Positions 1-5,883 of a stretch of 8,958 nucleotides of DNA are shown in pieces. The number at the start of each line of letters is the position of its first letter. The first letter of the stretch is position 1. Below the pieces are notes generated by a model that worked only from the letters and a program-made list of their open reading frames with translations, was not told the origin of the DNA and did not search any database. Origin of the DNA: Verrucomicrobiota bacterium. GTDB taxonomy: Bacteria; Verrucomicrobiota; Verrucomicrobiia; Chthoniobacterales; JAFAMB01. Where the stretch lies: the NCBI GenBank assembly GCA_019241095.1, contig JAFAXJ010000630.1:1-8958 (forward strand), read 5' to 3'. The position numbers and the translations under genes were made by a program.

Positions 1-2
1 GC

Positions 3-197
3 GACAGGCAACCGCGATCTGGGGCTGTCTTCAGGGCAACCGGTTCCCCGAGTGACATCATTCCGGTCGGCTATTTCCGCGAACTGACGGACAGTAATCA
101 TTTTCGGATCAAGGAAACCCGTCATTACTCCAGTCCGGTTTTCGTTCCGTTCGGGCCTGGGGGCGCCGTTGGAGGGAGCAAATCAGACTGCGGGTAG
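3..197 (+). CDS. possible C-terminal fragment of an unknown protein, entering from the left edge
   Basis: This frame is open from the window edge to a TAG at 195-197 and gives 64 residues with no start codon required. The composition is protein-like, with a stretch reading DIIPVGYFRELTDSNHFR followed by a Gly/Pro-rich tail. I do not recognise a family. If real, it is the end of a gene converging on the minus-strand genes. On the other strand, the frame with its stop at 183-185 is open from an ATG at 125 to the left edge, so strand cannot be settled here. An open frame of this length can occur by chance. Confidence 0.25.
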   Translation, partial: DRQPRSGAVFRATGSPSDIIPVGYFRELTDSNHFRIKETRHYSSPVFVPFGPGGAVGGSKSDCG

Positions 198-437
198 ATT
201 TGCCTTCGAAAGCACTGTGCAAATGATGGCGCCCGGCAAACAAGCTGGACTTTCCGACAACTGACGACGGAACGACTGACGCAACCACCTCCCTGGATGA
301 TCCTTACTGCCTCAGTCGGTTCCAGCAGTTCTTTCCACGTGTTTCTCGCACCGATTGCGACGCCTTGGGTCTGCCAGAGGCCCTCTCAGTGAGGCAGAGC
401 CTTGACTCCAATGCTTTAAAGCAAACCAACTGCTTTC
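198..437. other. non-coding stretch with small inverted repeats
   Basis: No open frame here has a convincing start or family signature on either strand. The stretch holds a GC-rich partial inverted repeat at 371-397 (CTGCC...GGCAG arms around AGAGG/CCTCT) and a hairpin at 418-436. It lies just beyond the stop codon of the minus-strand export lipoprotein and is most simply its 3' untranslated and intergenic region. Confidence 0.4.
418..436 (-). terminator. weak hairpin directly after the export lipoprotein stop codon
   Basis: AAAGCA (418-423) and TGCTTT (431-436) form a 6-bp stem with a 7-base loop, one base beyond the TAA of the minus-strand gene that ends at 438. The stem is A/T-rich and no clear T-tract follows in the direction of transcription, so it is a poor intrinsic terminator and may only be a 3' end stem-loop. 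Confidence 0.25.
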
Positions 438-1043
438 TTAGAAATTGAGCAGCCTTTCAGGAACATAGATCACGTCACCGCCGCTAACATAAATAGCCTG
501 GGTCGGCGTGCCACTCAGCACCGGCTTAAGATTAAAGATACGCGTTTCGTGCTCACCATTCACAATACGGATCAGCGCAACTTTCTTGACGTCCGCTTCC
601 GGCGTGAATCCGCCAGCTTCCATAATGGCTTCCAAAAGCGTGGAAGGACGCTCAAACGTGACTCGCCCGGGCTTTTGCACCGCTCCTGAAACAACGACCG
701 GAATTGCTCGAGCTTCCAGAGTAACCACCACCTCACTATTTTGAAGTTGTGTTTTGTACCGGCTCGCCAGCTCGCTCTGCAACACTCCCACCGTTTTTCC
801 GGCGGCGTTAACCTCGCCTATTAACGGCAGACTAATCATTCCGTCAGGACCGATCTTCTGCGTTTCGTTCAGTTCCGGCGCCCCGGTGAAACTGATCTTT
901 ACTGTATCGCCACTAGAGAGCGCAGAAACAATACGAGGGTTGGTCGGTTCTGGTATCGATCCTGTTCTGGTGCTAGCGCACCCGGCACAGAAAAAGACAG
1001 CAATTGTAAGCGTCGCGGCTACGTTAAGGATGTTACTTCTCAT
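438..1043 (-). CDS. short Wza-type polysaccharide export lipoprotein
   Basis: The 201-residue protein is a predicted outer-membrane lipoprotein of the polysaccharide biosynthesis/export (Wza/OtnA) family, which forms the exit channel for exopolysaccharide. A signal peptide ends in a lipobox-like FCAGC with the lipidated Cys at about 22. The Poly_export domain follows at about 41-110, starting with SGDTVKISFTG and containing IGPDGMISLPLIGEV. One SLBB domain runs at about 115-165 (VVVSGAVQKPGRVTF, then LLEAIMEAGGF). It is much shorter than E. coli Wza (about 380 residues). It lacks further SLBB repeats and the C-terminal membrane helix, as is common for the short EpsE-like forms. I chose the ATG at 1043 because GGAGG lies 10 bases upstream; an in-frame GTG at 1079 would add 12 residues without such a site. 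The gene is separated from the upstream gene by 308 bp and a probable terminator, so it may be transcribed separately. Confidence 0.88.
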   Translation of the reverse strand: MRSNILNVAATLTIAVFFCAGCASTRTGSIPEPTNPRIVSALSSGDTVKISFTGAPELNETQKIGPDGMISLPLIGEVNAAGKTVGVLQSELASRYKTQLQNSEVVVTLEARAIPVVVSGAVQKPGRVTFERPSTLLEAIMEAGGFTPEADVKKVALIRIVNGEHETRIFNLKPVLSGTPTQAIYVSGGDVIYVPERLLNF

Positions 1044-1052
1044 TACTGAAAG

Positions 1053-1057
1053 TCCTC
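1053..1057 (-). promoter_or_regulatory. Shine-Dalgarno site deciding the export lipoprotein start
   Basis: The minus strand reads GGAGG ten bases before the ATG at 1043. It is the only convincing GGAGG-type site suitably placed before a gene start in this window; most other genes here lack one. It supports ATG 1043 over the upstream GTG at 1079. Confidence 0.6.
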
Positions 1058-1159
1058 CAAACTTCCTCTCCGAGATCACGCGAGTTATCTTTTTCTTCGT
1101 TAGGGGAAGCAGACCCTCGCCAAAGCAATGGTATTGCGATGACGCTGCCTCTCTGTGTA

Positions 1160-1183
1160 AAACACTTAATTGTTGAAGTGTTT
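1160..1183. repeat. 8-bp perfect inverted repeat upstream of the export gene
   Basis: AAACACTT (1160-1167) and AAGTGTTT (1176-1183) are perfect inverted arms around an 8-base spacer, about 117 bp upstream of the export lipoprotein ATG on the minus strand. Six T's follow on the + strand (1188-1193), but no + strand gene precedes it. A regulator-binding dyad or a 5' leader hairpin for the export gene is more likely than a terminator. The function is inferred only from symmetry and position. Confidence 0.45.
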
Positions 1184-1228
1184 AGGATTTTTTATGATGC
1201 GTGTCCAGAACCTTTCCGCTTACTTTTG

Positions 1229-1255
1229 AAAAAATGGCTATCTTAAAAGCCATTT
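1229..1255 (-). terminator. probable intrinsic terminator of the long minus-strand operon
   Basis: On the minus strand AAATGGCT and AGCCATTT form an 8-bp stem around an 8-base loop, and the descending arm runs into a run of six T's (A's at 1229-1234 on the + strand). It lies about 100 bases beyond the stop of the small PEP-CTERM-like gene. Stem plus T-tract is the classical Rho-independent arrangement, though the stem has only four G/C pairs. Confidence 0.55.
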
Positions 1256-1351
1256 CTGTAGCGACACGTCGCCGCTGTCCGATGATCAGTCCGCGTCCTA
1301 TAGTCCAGTTGCACCTGTCTAAAGCGGTCGACCAACCCGCATACTCTATTG

Positions 1352-1666
1352 TTATCTGCCAATCTTCTGCAAGGAAGTCCTGGAAGACAACATCTTCCTG
1401 GAAGAAAACGCCAGCACAACCAACAGGAACGGCAACAGTACCAGTCCAGTTTTAGCTTCAGGAACAGGTCGAGGCGCCGGATGCGTCAGCTTAACAGGAT
1501 TCGACTCCAGCCAATTTAACAGAGTGCTCCAAGTAAAACTAGGCCTTTGCGGCACAGTGGAAGCGTTGGCCGAATTGACGGACAAAGCCGCCGTGAACAG
1601 AAACAACGCCGCTCCACCGATTGCAAGCAATCTTCGAAGCGGATTTCTCAATTTTGAATGGTTCAT
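1352..1666 (-). CDS. small secreted protein with PEP-CTERM-like sorting tail
   Basis: The 104-residue protein has a basic N-terminus and a hydrophobic signal segment (about 12-30), with a likely signal peptidase site after A33-N34-A35. About 32 mature residues follow, rich in Trp, Ser and Pro. Residues 68-71 are VPEA, followed by a hydrophobic helix (about 73-88) and a basic end starting SSRKM. The order VPE(x), helix, basic cluster is the layout of PEP-CTERM signals, which exosortases recognise and cleave; the canonical core is VPEP, so this is a variant. A complete exosortase catalytic core is encoded at 7527-8958, which makes this a candidate substrate. The tail after the basic cluster (about 14 residues) is longer than usual. 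No SD site is visible before the ATG at 1666. The gene lies 91 bp after lhgO. The function of the mature peptide is unknown. Alternatively it is a small two-helix membrane protein. Confidence 0.68.
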   Translation of the reverse strand: MNHSKLRNPLRRLLAIGGAALFLFTAALSVNSANASTVPQRPSFTWSTLLNWLESNPVKLTHPAPRPVPEAKTGLVLLPFLLVVLAFSSRKMLSSRTSLQKIGR

Positions 1667-1679
1667 CTTGTCGCTTAAC

Positions 1680-1692
1680 GGTTCTCAGAACC
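1680..1692. repeat. 13-bp perfect dyad upstream of the PEP-CTERM-like gene
   Basis: GGTTCT-C-AGAACC is a perfect 6+1+6 palindrome, 13 bases upstream of the ATG at 1666 and inside the 91-bp gap after lhgO. The one-base centre is too tight for an RNA hairpin loop but suits a dimeric DNA-binding protein. The regulator is unknown. Confidence 0.4.
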
Positions 1693-1757
1693 CGAACTTT
1701 AGCCGGTAACCGCATTTTTAATCTGAGACTCACGAATGAATTCGCCTCTCCTGTACG

Positions 1758-2963
1758 TCAACGCCTTAGGTCCGGTATCTGCGCGGCAATCATTCGACCG
1801 ATTTCTAGCGAAGCTGTTGCTGCTGGCGACGGAGCATTGCAGACGTGCGTTGATGCTTGGTTCTGGAGTATTAAAAAATCGTCTACAAGCGCGCCATCAA
1901 TTCGTACAGCTTGAGCACGAACACCTGCTTCGCCGGGCACCAAATCTTCTTCGCTAATCTGTGGCAACAACTTTTGCAGGCTTCGCAAAAAAGCCTTTTT
2001 ACTGATTGAACGATGTATTTCCTCCAGGCCCGAGGACGCATGTCTTGCGGCAAGGCGCCAGAAACCGGGAAAGGTGAAAGTGGCCCATGTATCACCTAAA
2101 TCAAAGTCGGTGCGCTTATAACCCTCACGCTTGAAACTCAGAACAGCATTAGGACCGGCGTGAACACTTCCATCAATCATCCGAGTTAAATGTACTCCTA
2201 GAAACGGGAATTGAGGATCGGGAACGGGATAGATCAGATTTTTGACTAGATACCGTTTTTCAGGAATCAGCACATAATATTCACCTCGAAAAGGCACAAT
2301 TTTGGCCGGGGCTTTTTGCCCGGCTAATCTTGCTATCCTATCGCTATGTAAACCAGTACAGTTGATTATCCAATCGGCCTGCAACTCGCCCCGTGAGGTC
2401 GATATTCTCCAGGTTCGATCTCGCCGATTTATCCTTTCGACTTCAGTCCCCAAGCAGGTTATCGCACCGGCGGTCTGAACGAGTTCGGCTAACTTGCGAC
2501 AGACCTTTTTAAAATCAACAATGCCTGTACCACTAACCAAAAGGCCGGCTAAACCCTGGACATAAGGTTCCACTGCGGCCAGATTCGCCGCCGAGAGCCG
2601 GCTAACGGCTAAGCCGTTTTGAATTCCTCGTTCGTAGAGTTGCTGAAGACGCGGAAGTTCAGCAGCGTTGGTCGCTACGATCACCTTCCCGCATATTTCA
2701 TAAGCTATTCCATGTTCACGGCAGAAGGCGACCATGGTCTGGTTGCCTTCACGGCAAAGCTTCGCTTTCAGGCTACCTGGCTTATAATAAATGCCTGAGT
2801 GGATGACACCGCTATTACGGCCAGTCTGGTGTAATGCCCAATCGGGTTCTTTTTCGAGAACGGCTAACGCCAGACCCGGCTGCTTTTCCAAGAGCCGCCA
2901 CGCAACTGCTAACCCAACTATCCCGCCACCAAAGATTGCGCAATTAACCGAAAAGTTTGACAT
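1758..2963 (-). CDS. lhgO: L-2-hydroxyglutarate oxidase (LhgO)
   Basis: This FAD enzyme of the DAO family oxidises L-2-hydroxyglutarate to 2-oxoglutarate, passing electrons to oxygen or the quinone pool at the inner membrane. The N-terminal dinucleotide-binding motif GGGIVGLA is at 12-19. The strongly conserved family block HQTGRNSGVIHSGIYY is at 45-60, VPFRGEYY at 223-230, YPVPDPQFPFLGVHLTRM from 245, and the C-terminal signature NAPSPAATASLEIG at 376-389. At 401 residues it matches the family length of about 400-420 and looks complete. The ATG at 2963 is the natural start because the GGGIVG motif follows closely; no SD is obvious. It lies 83 bp after the PIG-L gene in the same direction. 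In E. coli the enzyme acts with CsiD in glutarate catabolism, and no csiD is seen here. Metabolite repair, or oxidation of a similar 2-hydroxyacid, is plausible in this setting. Confidence 0.93.
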   Translation of the reverse strand: MSNFSVNCAIFGGGIVGLAVAWRLLEKQPGLALAVLEKEPDWALHQTGRNSGVIHSGIYYKPGSLKAKLCREGNQTMVAFCREHGIAYEICGKVIVATNAAELPRLQQLYERGIQNGLAVSRLSAANLAAVEPYVQGLAGLLVSGTGIVDFKKVCRKLAELVQTAGAITCLGTEVERINRRDRTWRISTSRGELQADWIINCTGLHSDRIARLAGQKAPAKIVPFRGEYYVLIPEKRYLVKNLIYPVPDPQFPFLGVHLTRMIDGSVHAGPNAVLSFKREGYKRTDFDLGDTWATFTFPGFWRLAARHASSGLEEIHRSISKKAFLRSLQKLLPQISEEDLVPGEAGVRAQAVRIDGALVDDFLILQNQASTHVCNAPSPAATASLEIGRMIAAQIPDLRR

Positions 2964-3046
2964 AGACCAGACTTCATCAGCATTGCTTATCGGCCCTTTC
3001 TAACGCCCTTAAAAGGAGCTCCGCCAGTCACTCGTCTTGGAACTGC

Positions 3047-3715
3047 TCAAGTAATCAGAACTGCTTTACGGAAATAGAACCCTTCCGCCAAACCTGAAGG
3101 AGAAGCGCATTCAACACCGCGAATGCGATGCATAGCATCAAAACTGGATCGGGTAAACCAATGCTTGTTTAGCTGAGTTCGAAAATGCTTCATCAGAAGA
3201 TCGATCTTCCGATTACTAATTTTTTCTGAAATTGGAACAAACAAGTTCGGCGCTCCTAAATCTCCGTCGTATTTTAAAATTTCATATTCAAGAATCAGAT
3301 GGTTTCGAAAGGTGTTCCAAGCCAAATCTGACAGCACTCGATGATCCTGGTGGCGATCGTCCCGGTAATGGGTGAAAACAATTTCTGGATTGAACTTCAT
3401 TCTGATTTGTTCGAACCAGTTCTTTATGTCTGCCCACTCGTTCGGGAAATAGCTTTCCTGAAACGAACCAACCTTGATTTGGCTTCGGTCAGACTTGCTA
3501 AGGTATTCTTCCGCGCTCGCTTCTGCCTCCTGAGCACGTGCGCCAGGTGCGCTAAAAACAGCCCAATAGATTTCCATTTCCGGGTGGTTCTCTTTCAAGC
3601 TTAATAGCGTACCGCCCATCCCAATCTCGATGTCGTCAGCATGAGCGCCGAGGCATAGTACACGAGAAACAGTCGTGAAGGAAAGCGGGAGCATAAACGG
3701 CTCTATTCCGGTCAT
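3047..3715 (-). CDS. PIG-L / LmbE family zinc deacetylase
   Basis: The 222-residue protein belongs to the family of MshB, BshB and the GlcNAc-PI deacetylase PIG-L, zinc hydrolases that remove N-acetyl groups from GlcNAc-type sugars. The first motif AHADDIEIGMGG is at 24-35 (canonical AHPDD with Pro replaced by Ala), giving zinc ligands His25 and Asp28 and the likely base Asp27. The second motif, HYRDDRHQDHR at 116-126, supplies the third ligand, His125. The length is normal for the family. The start at 3715 is 9 bp from the stop of the upstream hydrolase, indicating co-transcription; an in-frame ATG at 3694 would also leave the fold intact. No SD is visible. With export and sorting genes around it, a role in de-N-acetylating a glycan precursor is plausible, but the substrate cannot be read from sequence. 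There is no sign of thiol-cofactor (mycothiol or bacillithiol) genes nearby. Confidence 0.9.
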   Translation of the reverse strand: MTGIEPFMLPLSFTTVSRVLCLGAHADDIEIGMGGTLLSLKENHPEMEIYWAVFSAPGARAQEAEASAEEYLSKSDRSQIKVGSFQESYFPNEWADIKNWFEQIRMKFNPEIVFTHYRDDRHQDHRVLSDLAWNTFRNHLILEYEILKYDGDLGAPNLFVPISEKISNRKIDLLMKHFRTQLNKHWFTRSSFDAMHRIRGVECASPSGLAEGFYFRKAVLIT

Positions 3716-3724
3716 GCTAGAATG

Positions 3725-4534
3725 CTAGACCCGAGTATCCGCAGAAAGCAGAAACGTAGGAATTCTTTTACGATCGGCAACGGCCGGAAACTGATTTCTA
3801 TATTCCTGGCAGTTTTCGAAATCGATCGGCACTTGGCCGAGTCCCTGCTCGGAACCCATCTCAAGAAGAAGTGTTCCGTCAGGAGCAATGGCCATGCTCT
3901 TACCGCTGTACGCGAAGAAAGGGTCTGAACCGCATCGATTCACACCAATCACATAGGCTTGATTTTCAATTGCGCGAGCGCGTAACAAAGTAGTCCAGTG
4001 CTGTTCGCGGACCGCAGGCCAGTTGGCAATCACCACAAACATTTCTGCTCCCAGGTCGAGCGCGTCGCGAAAAAGCTCCGGAAACCGGAGATCATAGCAG
4101 ATAATGGGAGCAATCCGCATTCCGCGCCAATTGAGGATCACCGCTTCAGAGCCCGCATCATAGTAGCGATGTTCGTCGGCCGGTGAGAAAAGGTGTGTCT
4201 TCCTGTACCGACCCGCGACTTTTCCGGAAGGGCCTATCAACACGGCTTCGTTCCTGCCCCGTTGTTCTGGTCCCGGGCGGCCGATGCCGGCCAAAACATA
4301 AGAGTTATGAACTTTGGCCATAGTGCTCAGAAAGCCCTCACTCATTTGCGGCTCGTTTGCGCTGACAGCTGATACTTGCATACTGAATCCTGTGAACGCC
4401 AATTCCGGAAGAACAATCAGTGATTCAGGCGGAATCTTACTGTTACTGAGCAAGCGCTGGACTAAATCGAAATTTGCTGCTTTGTCCTCCCACTGGATAT
4501 CCATTTGGCAGCAAATGACCGATGCGATATTCAT
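3725..4534 (-). CDS. carbon-nitrogen hydrolase, Nit2/YafV omega-amidase-like
   Basis: The 269-residue nitrilase-superfamily protein has a complete Glu-Lys-Cys triad: Glu44 in VLPELAFTGF, Lys112 in YRKTHLF, and Cys146 in ICYDLRFPE. The second conserved Glu (Glu121, SPADEHRYY) is also present. The motif spacing and ICYDLRFPELFR resemble the omega-amidase branch (Nit2, YafV), which hydrolyses 2-oxoglutaramate or 2-oxosuccinamate to the 2-oxoacid. Related amidases act on deaminated glutathione or other carboxamides, so the substrate is uncertain. Length is typical. The ATG at 4534 is the only possible start, because an in-frame TAA lies four codons upstream at 4544-4546. A GGAGG at 4558-4562 is 23 bases from this ATG, too far to serve it. 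The gene follows the flavoprotein after 109 bp and precedes the PIG-L gene by 9 bp. The protein is probably cytoplasmic; no signal peptide is seen. Confidence 0.88.
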   Translation of the reverse strand: MNIASVICCQMDIQWEDKAANFDLVQRLLSNSKIPPESLIVLPELAFTGFSMQVSAVSANEPQMSEGFLSTMAKVHNSYVLAGIGRPGPEQRGRNEAVLIGPSGKVAGRYRKTHLFSPADEHRYYDAGSEAVILNWRGMRIAPIICYDLRFPELFRDALDLGAEMFVVIANWPAVREQHWTTLLRARAIENQAYVIGVNRCGSDPFFAYSGKSMAIAPDGTLLLEMGSEQGLGQVPIDFENCQEYRNQFPAVADRKRIPTFLLSADTRV

Positions 4535-4543
4535 TTGGAATGT

Positions 4544-4562
4544 TTAGTGAATCATGACCTCC
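4544..4562 (-). promoter_or_regulatory. GGAGG and ATG-ATT-CAC-TAA mini-frame in front of the C-N hydrolase
   Basis: On the minus strand GGAGG (4562-4558) is followed two bases later by ATG ATT CAC TAA, in the same frame as the hydrolase that starts three codons further on. It may be a decayed former start, a tiny leader frame, or chance. The SD-to-ATG spacing of two bases is shorter than optimal. Confidence 0.25.
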
Positions 4563-4643
4563 GTCAGGACATCCCATATCCAGCACTGAACTACTATCAA
4601 CGAGAAATTTCTAGCTTGAGAATCCTTTGGTAATCAACAACCA

Positions 4644-5837
4644 CTACCTTTTTTTCTTCCTGTCGGAAAAATGCTGGACAAGGCAGCGAGAAGCATACCC
4701 TGCGCCGGAAACGAAGTTCATGAGCGGGCCAAAACTCCAAGCTGCGGGAGCTCCCAGCATGTGGAGACCGGGAACGGATGTTCTAAGGCCAGGTCTGAGC
4801 TTCGGATACCCATGGTGGCGTTCGATCCCCGCCAAAAGTTTGGGAGAGAGCAAAGTATATCGAGAGATGTCTACCTGATATCCCGTACCTAGGAGTACGT
4901 GATCTACCGTTTTCTCAATACCCCCGCTCAACTTCACGTTGATCTGATCACCAATCGGTTTGGCTGATATAACTCCGCAATTCAGCATAATATTGACGTC
5001 CTGCATGCGTTTGTGAAGCCACCGAGCCCCTGCCGGCCGCAATGCTCGTTTCCTTAAAGCGTCTTGGAACGCTCTAGGAAAACGGCGCACCAGATCGGGT
5101 CTTGCAGCAATCTGGCTTAGACCAGCGGGCCCAACGTCGGTCGGCGCATAAAGCATCCTGGCTACACCCTTGCCGAGACCCTGATGCAGTGTCTTGGAAG
5201 CCCAGCCGCCTAGCCAGTGAATGCTCCCGGCATGCGTACAAACTTCGACCTGGACACCCTGTTCATTCATTAAAGCTGCCGATTCCAAAGCGCTTTGACC
5301 GCTGCCTAAAACCAAAACATTCTTTCCACGAAATGCCGATAAATCCCGGTGCTCCGAAACGTGAGACGCCAGTTCTTTTGGAATGGCCGCAAATTCGATT
5401 GGACGCCGGGCGAAAGCGCCAATTCCAAGAGCGACAATAACGTTCTTCGCTAAAACAGCGGTCTCATCTTCTAGAGAAATAATAAAATGATCACCTGATG
5501 CTGCTATCGATATCACTTTGCGCCGGTCCAGATCCGGCAAAGCTTTGGACTGGTACCACTGCCCATATTCTACGAACCGACTAACCGGAACGGGCGTTTG
5601 AAATTGGATGTTCCTTTCGAGCTGAAAAGCTTCTAAGGTTAGCTTGCCGACCGGGTCGGCAATCTGCGTTGCAGTCCAGTTGGAGCGTAAACACATACCT
5701 TGCGGCATGTTACGCTCCCAAAATGACATCGGTTCTCCGAAGATTACGCTCTCTAACCCGCGCACCTGACTTAAATGCGCGCCCACCGCAAGACCGTAAG
5801 GTCCTGCCCCGGCTATTATGACATCGTATTTATTCAT
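4644..5837 (-). CDS. FAD-dependent oxidoreductase / flavin monooxygenase-like protein
   Basis: The 397-residue protein has two dinucleotide-binding motifs. GAGPYGLA is at 10-17 for FAD, directly after the start, and GSGQSALE is at 178-185 for NAD(P)H. A late ATGY-like motif, LLGTGY, is at 315-320. The C-terminal block around GLHMLGAPAAWSFGP (358-371) closes the FAD domain. This order fits class B flavin monooxygenase-like proteins of the Pyr_redox_3 / SidA-PvdA type, which often hydroxylate amines or soft nucleophiles; the substrate is not recognisable. I chose the ATG at 5837 because the Rossmann motif follows at once. Upstream ATGs at 5870 and 5930 are in frame; 5930 would overlap the preceding gene by 47 bp and adds a low-complexity, unconserved-looking leader. 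No SD marks any of them. The gap to the preceding gene is 46 bp, consistent with one operon. It could act on a glycan-linked or amino-sugar group freed by the deacetylases, which is inference. Confidence 0.82.
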   Translation of the reverse strand: MNKYDVIIAGAGPYGLAVGAHLSQVRGLESVIFGEPMSFWERNMPQGMCLRSNWTATQIADPVGKLTLEAFQLERNIQFQTPVPVSRFVEYGQWYQSKALPDLDRRKVISIAASGDHFIISLEDETAVLAKNVIVALGIGAFARRPIEFAAIPKELASHVSEHRDLSAFRGKNVLVLGSGQSALESAALMNEQGVQVEVCTHAGSIHWLGGWASKTLHQGLGKGVARMLYAPTDVGPAGLSQIAARPDLVRRFPRAFQDALRKRALRPAGARWLHKRMQDVNIMLNCGVISAKPIGDQINVKLSGGIEKTVDHVLLGTGYQVDISRYTLLSPKLLAGIERHHGYPKLRPGLRTSVPGLHMLGAPAAWSFGPLMNFVSGAGYASRCLVQHFSDRKKKR

Positions 5838-5883
5838 TCGCTGCTGAAATCTCTTGCTGACTGTTTGCATCCTGAACGGCGTT

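Larger units (their letters stand above)
1044..1351. other. 308-bp intergenic region with two hairpins and a probable promoter
   Basis: This gap between the small sorted protein and the export lipoprotein holds no credible gene. It contains a hairpin plus T-tract at 1229-1255, oriented to end minus-strand transcription. It also holds an 8-bp inverted repeat at 1160-1183 and a small dyad GCAAT-GGT-ATTGC at 1125-1137. A separate promoter for the export gene is expected between about 1060 and 1230 on the minus strand. No clear -35/-10 pair stands out. Confidence 0.5.

Noticed and set aside
1112..1126. Sigma-54-like GG...GC promoter upstream of the export lipoprotein (minus strand, TTTGGCGAGGGTCTGC)
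   Set aside because: The GG-GC spacing is 9 bases where the -24/-12 consensus requires 10, and the TTGC half is poor.
508..1176. Plus-strand open frames opposite the export lipoprotein
   Set aside because: They mirror a minus-strand gene with a clear family signature; their translations have no domain or start signal.
1201..1455. Plus-strand open frame of 84 codons across the 1044-1351 gap
   Set aside because: It overlaps the PEP-CTERM-like gene antisense, runs through the terminator hairpin and shows no recognisable domain or ribosome site.
3015..3022. GGAGCTCC palindrome in the gap after the PIG-L gene
   Set aside because: An isolated 8-bp palindrome is expected by chance and nothing nearby supports a function.
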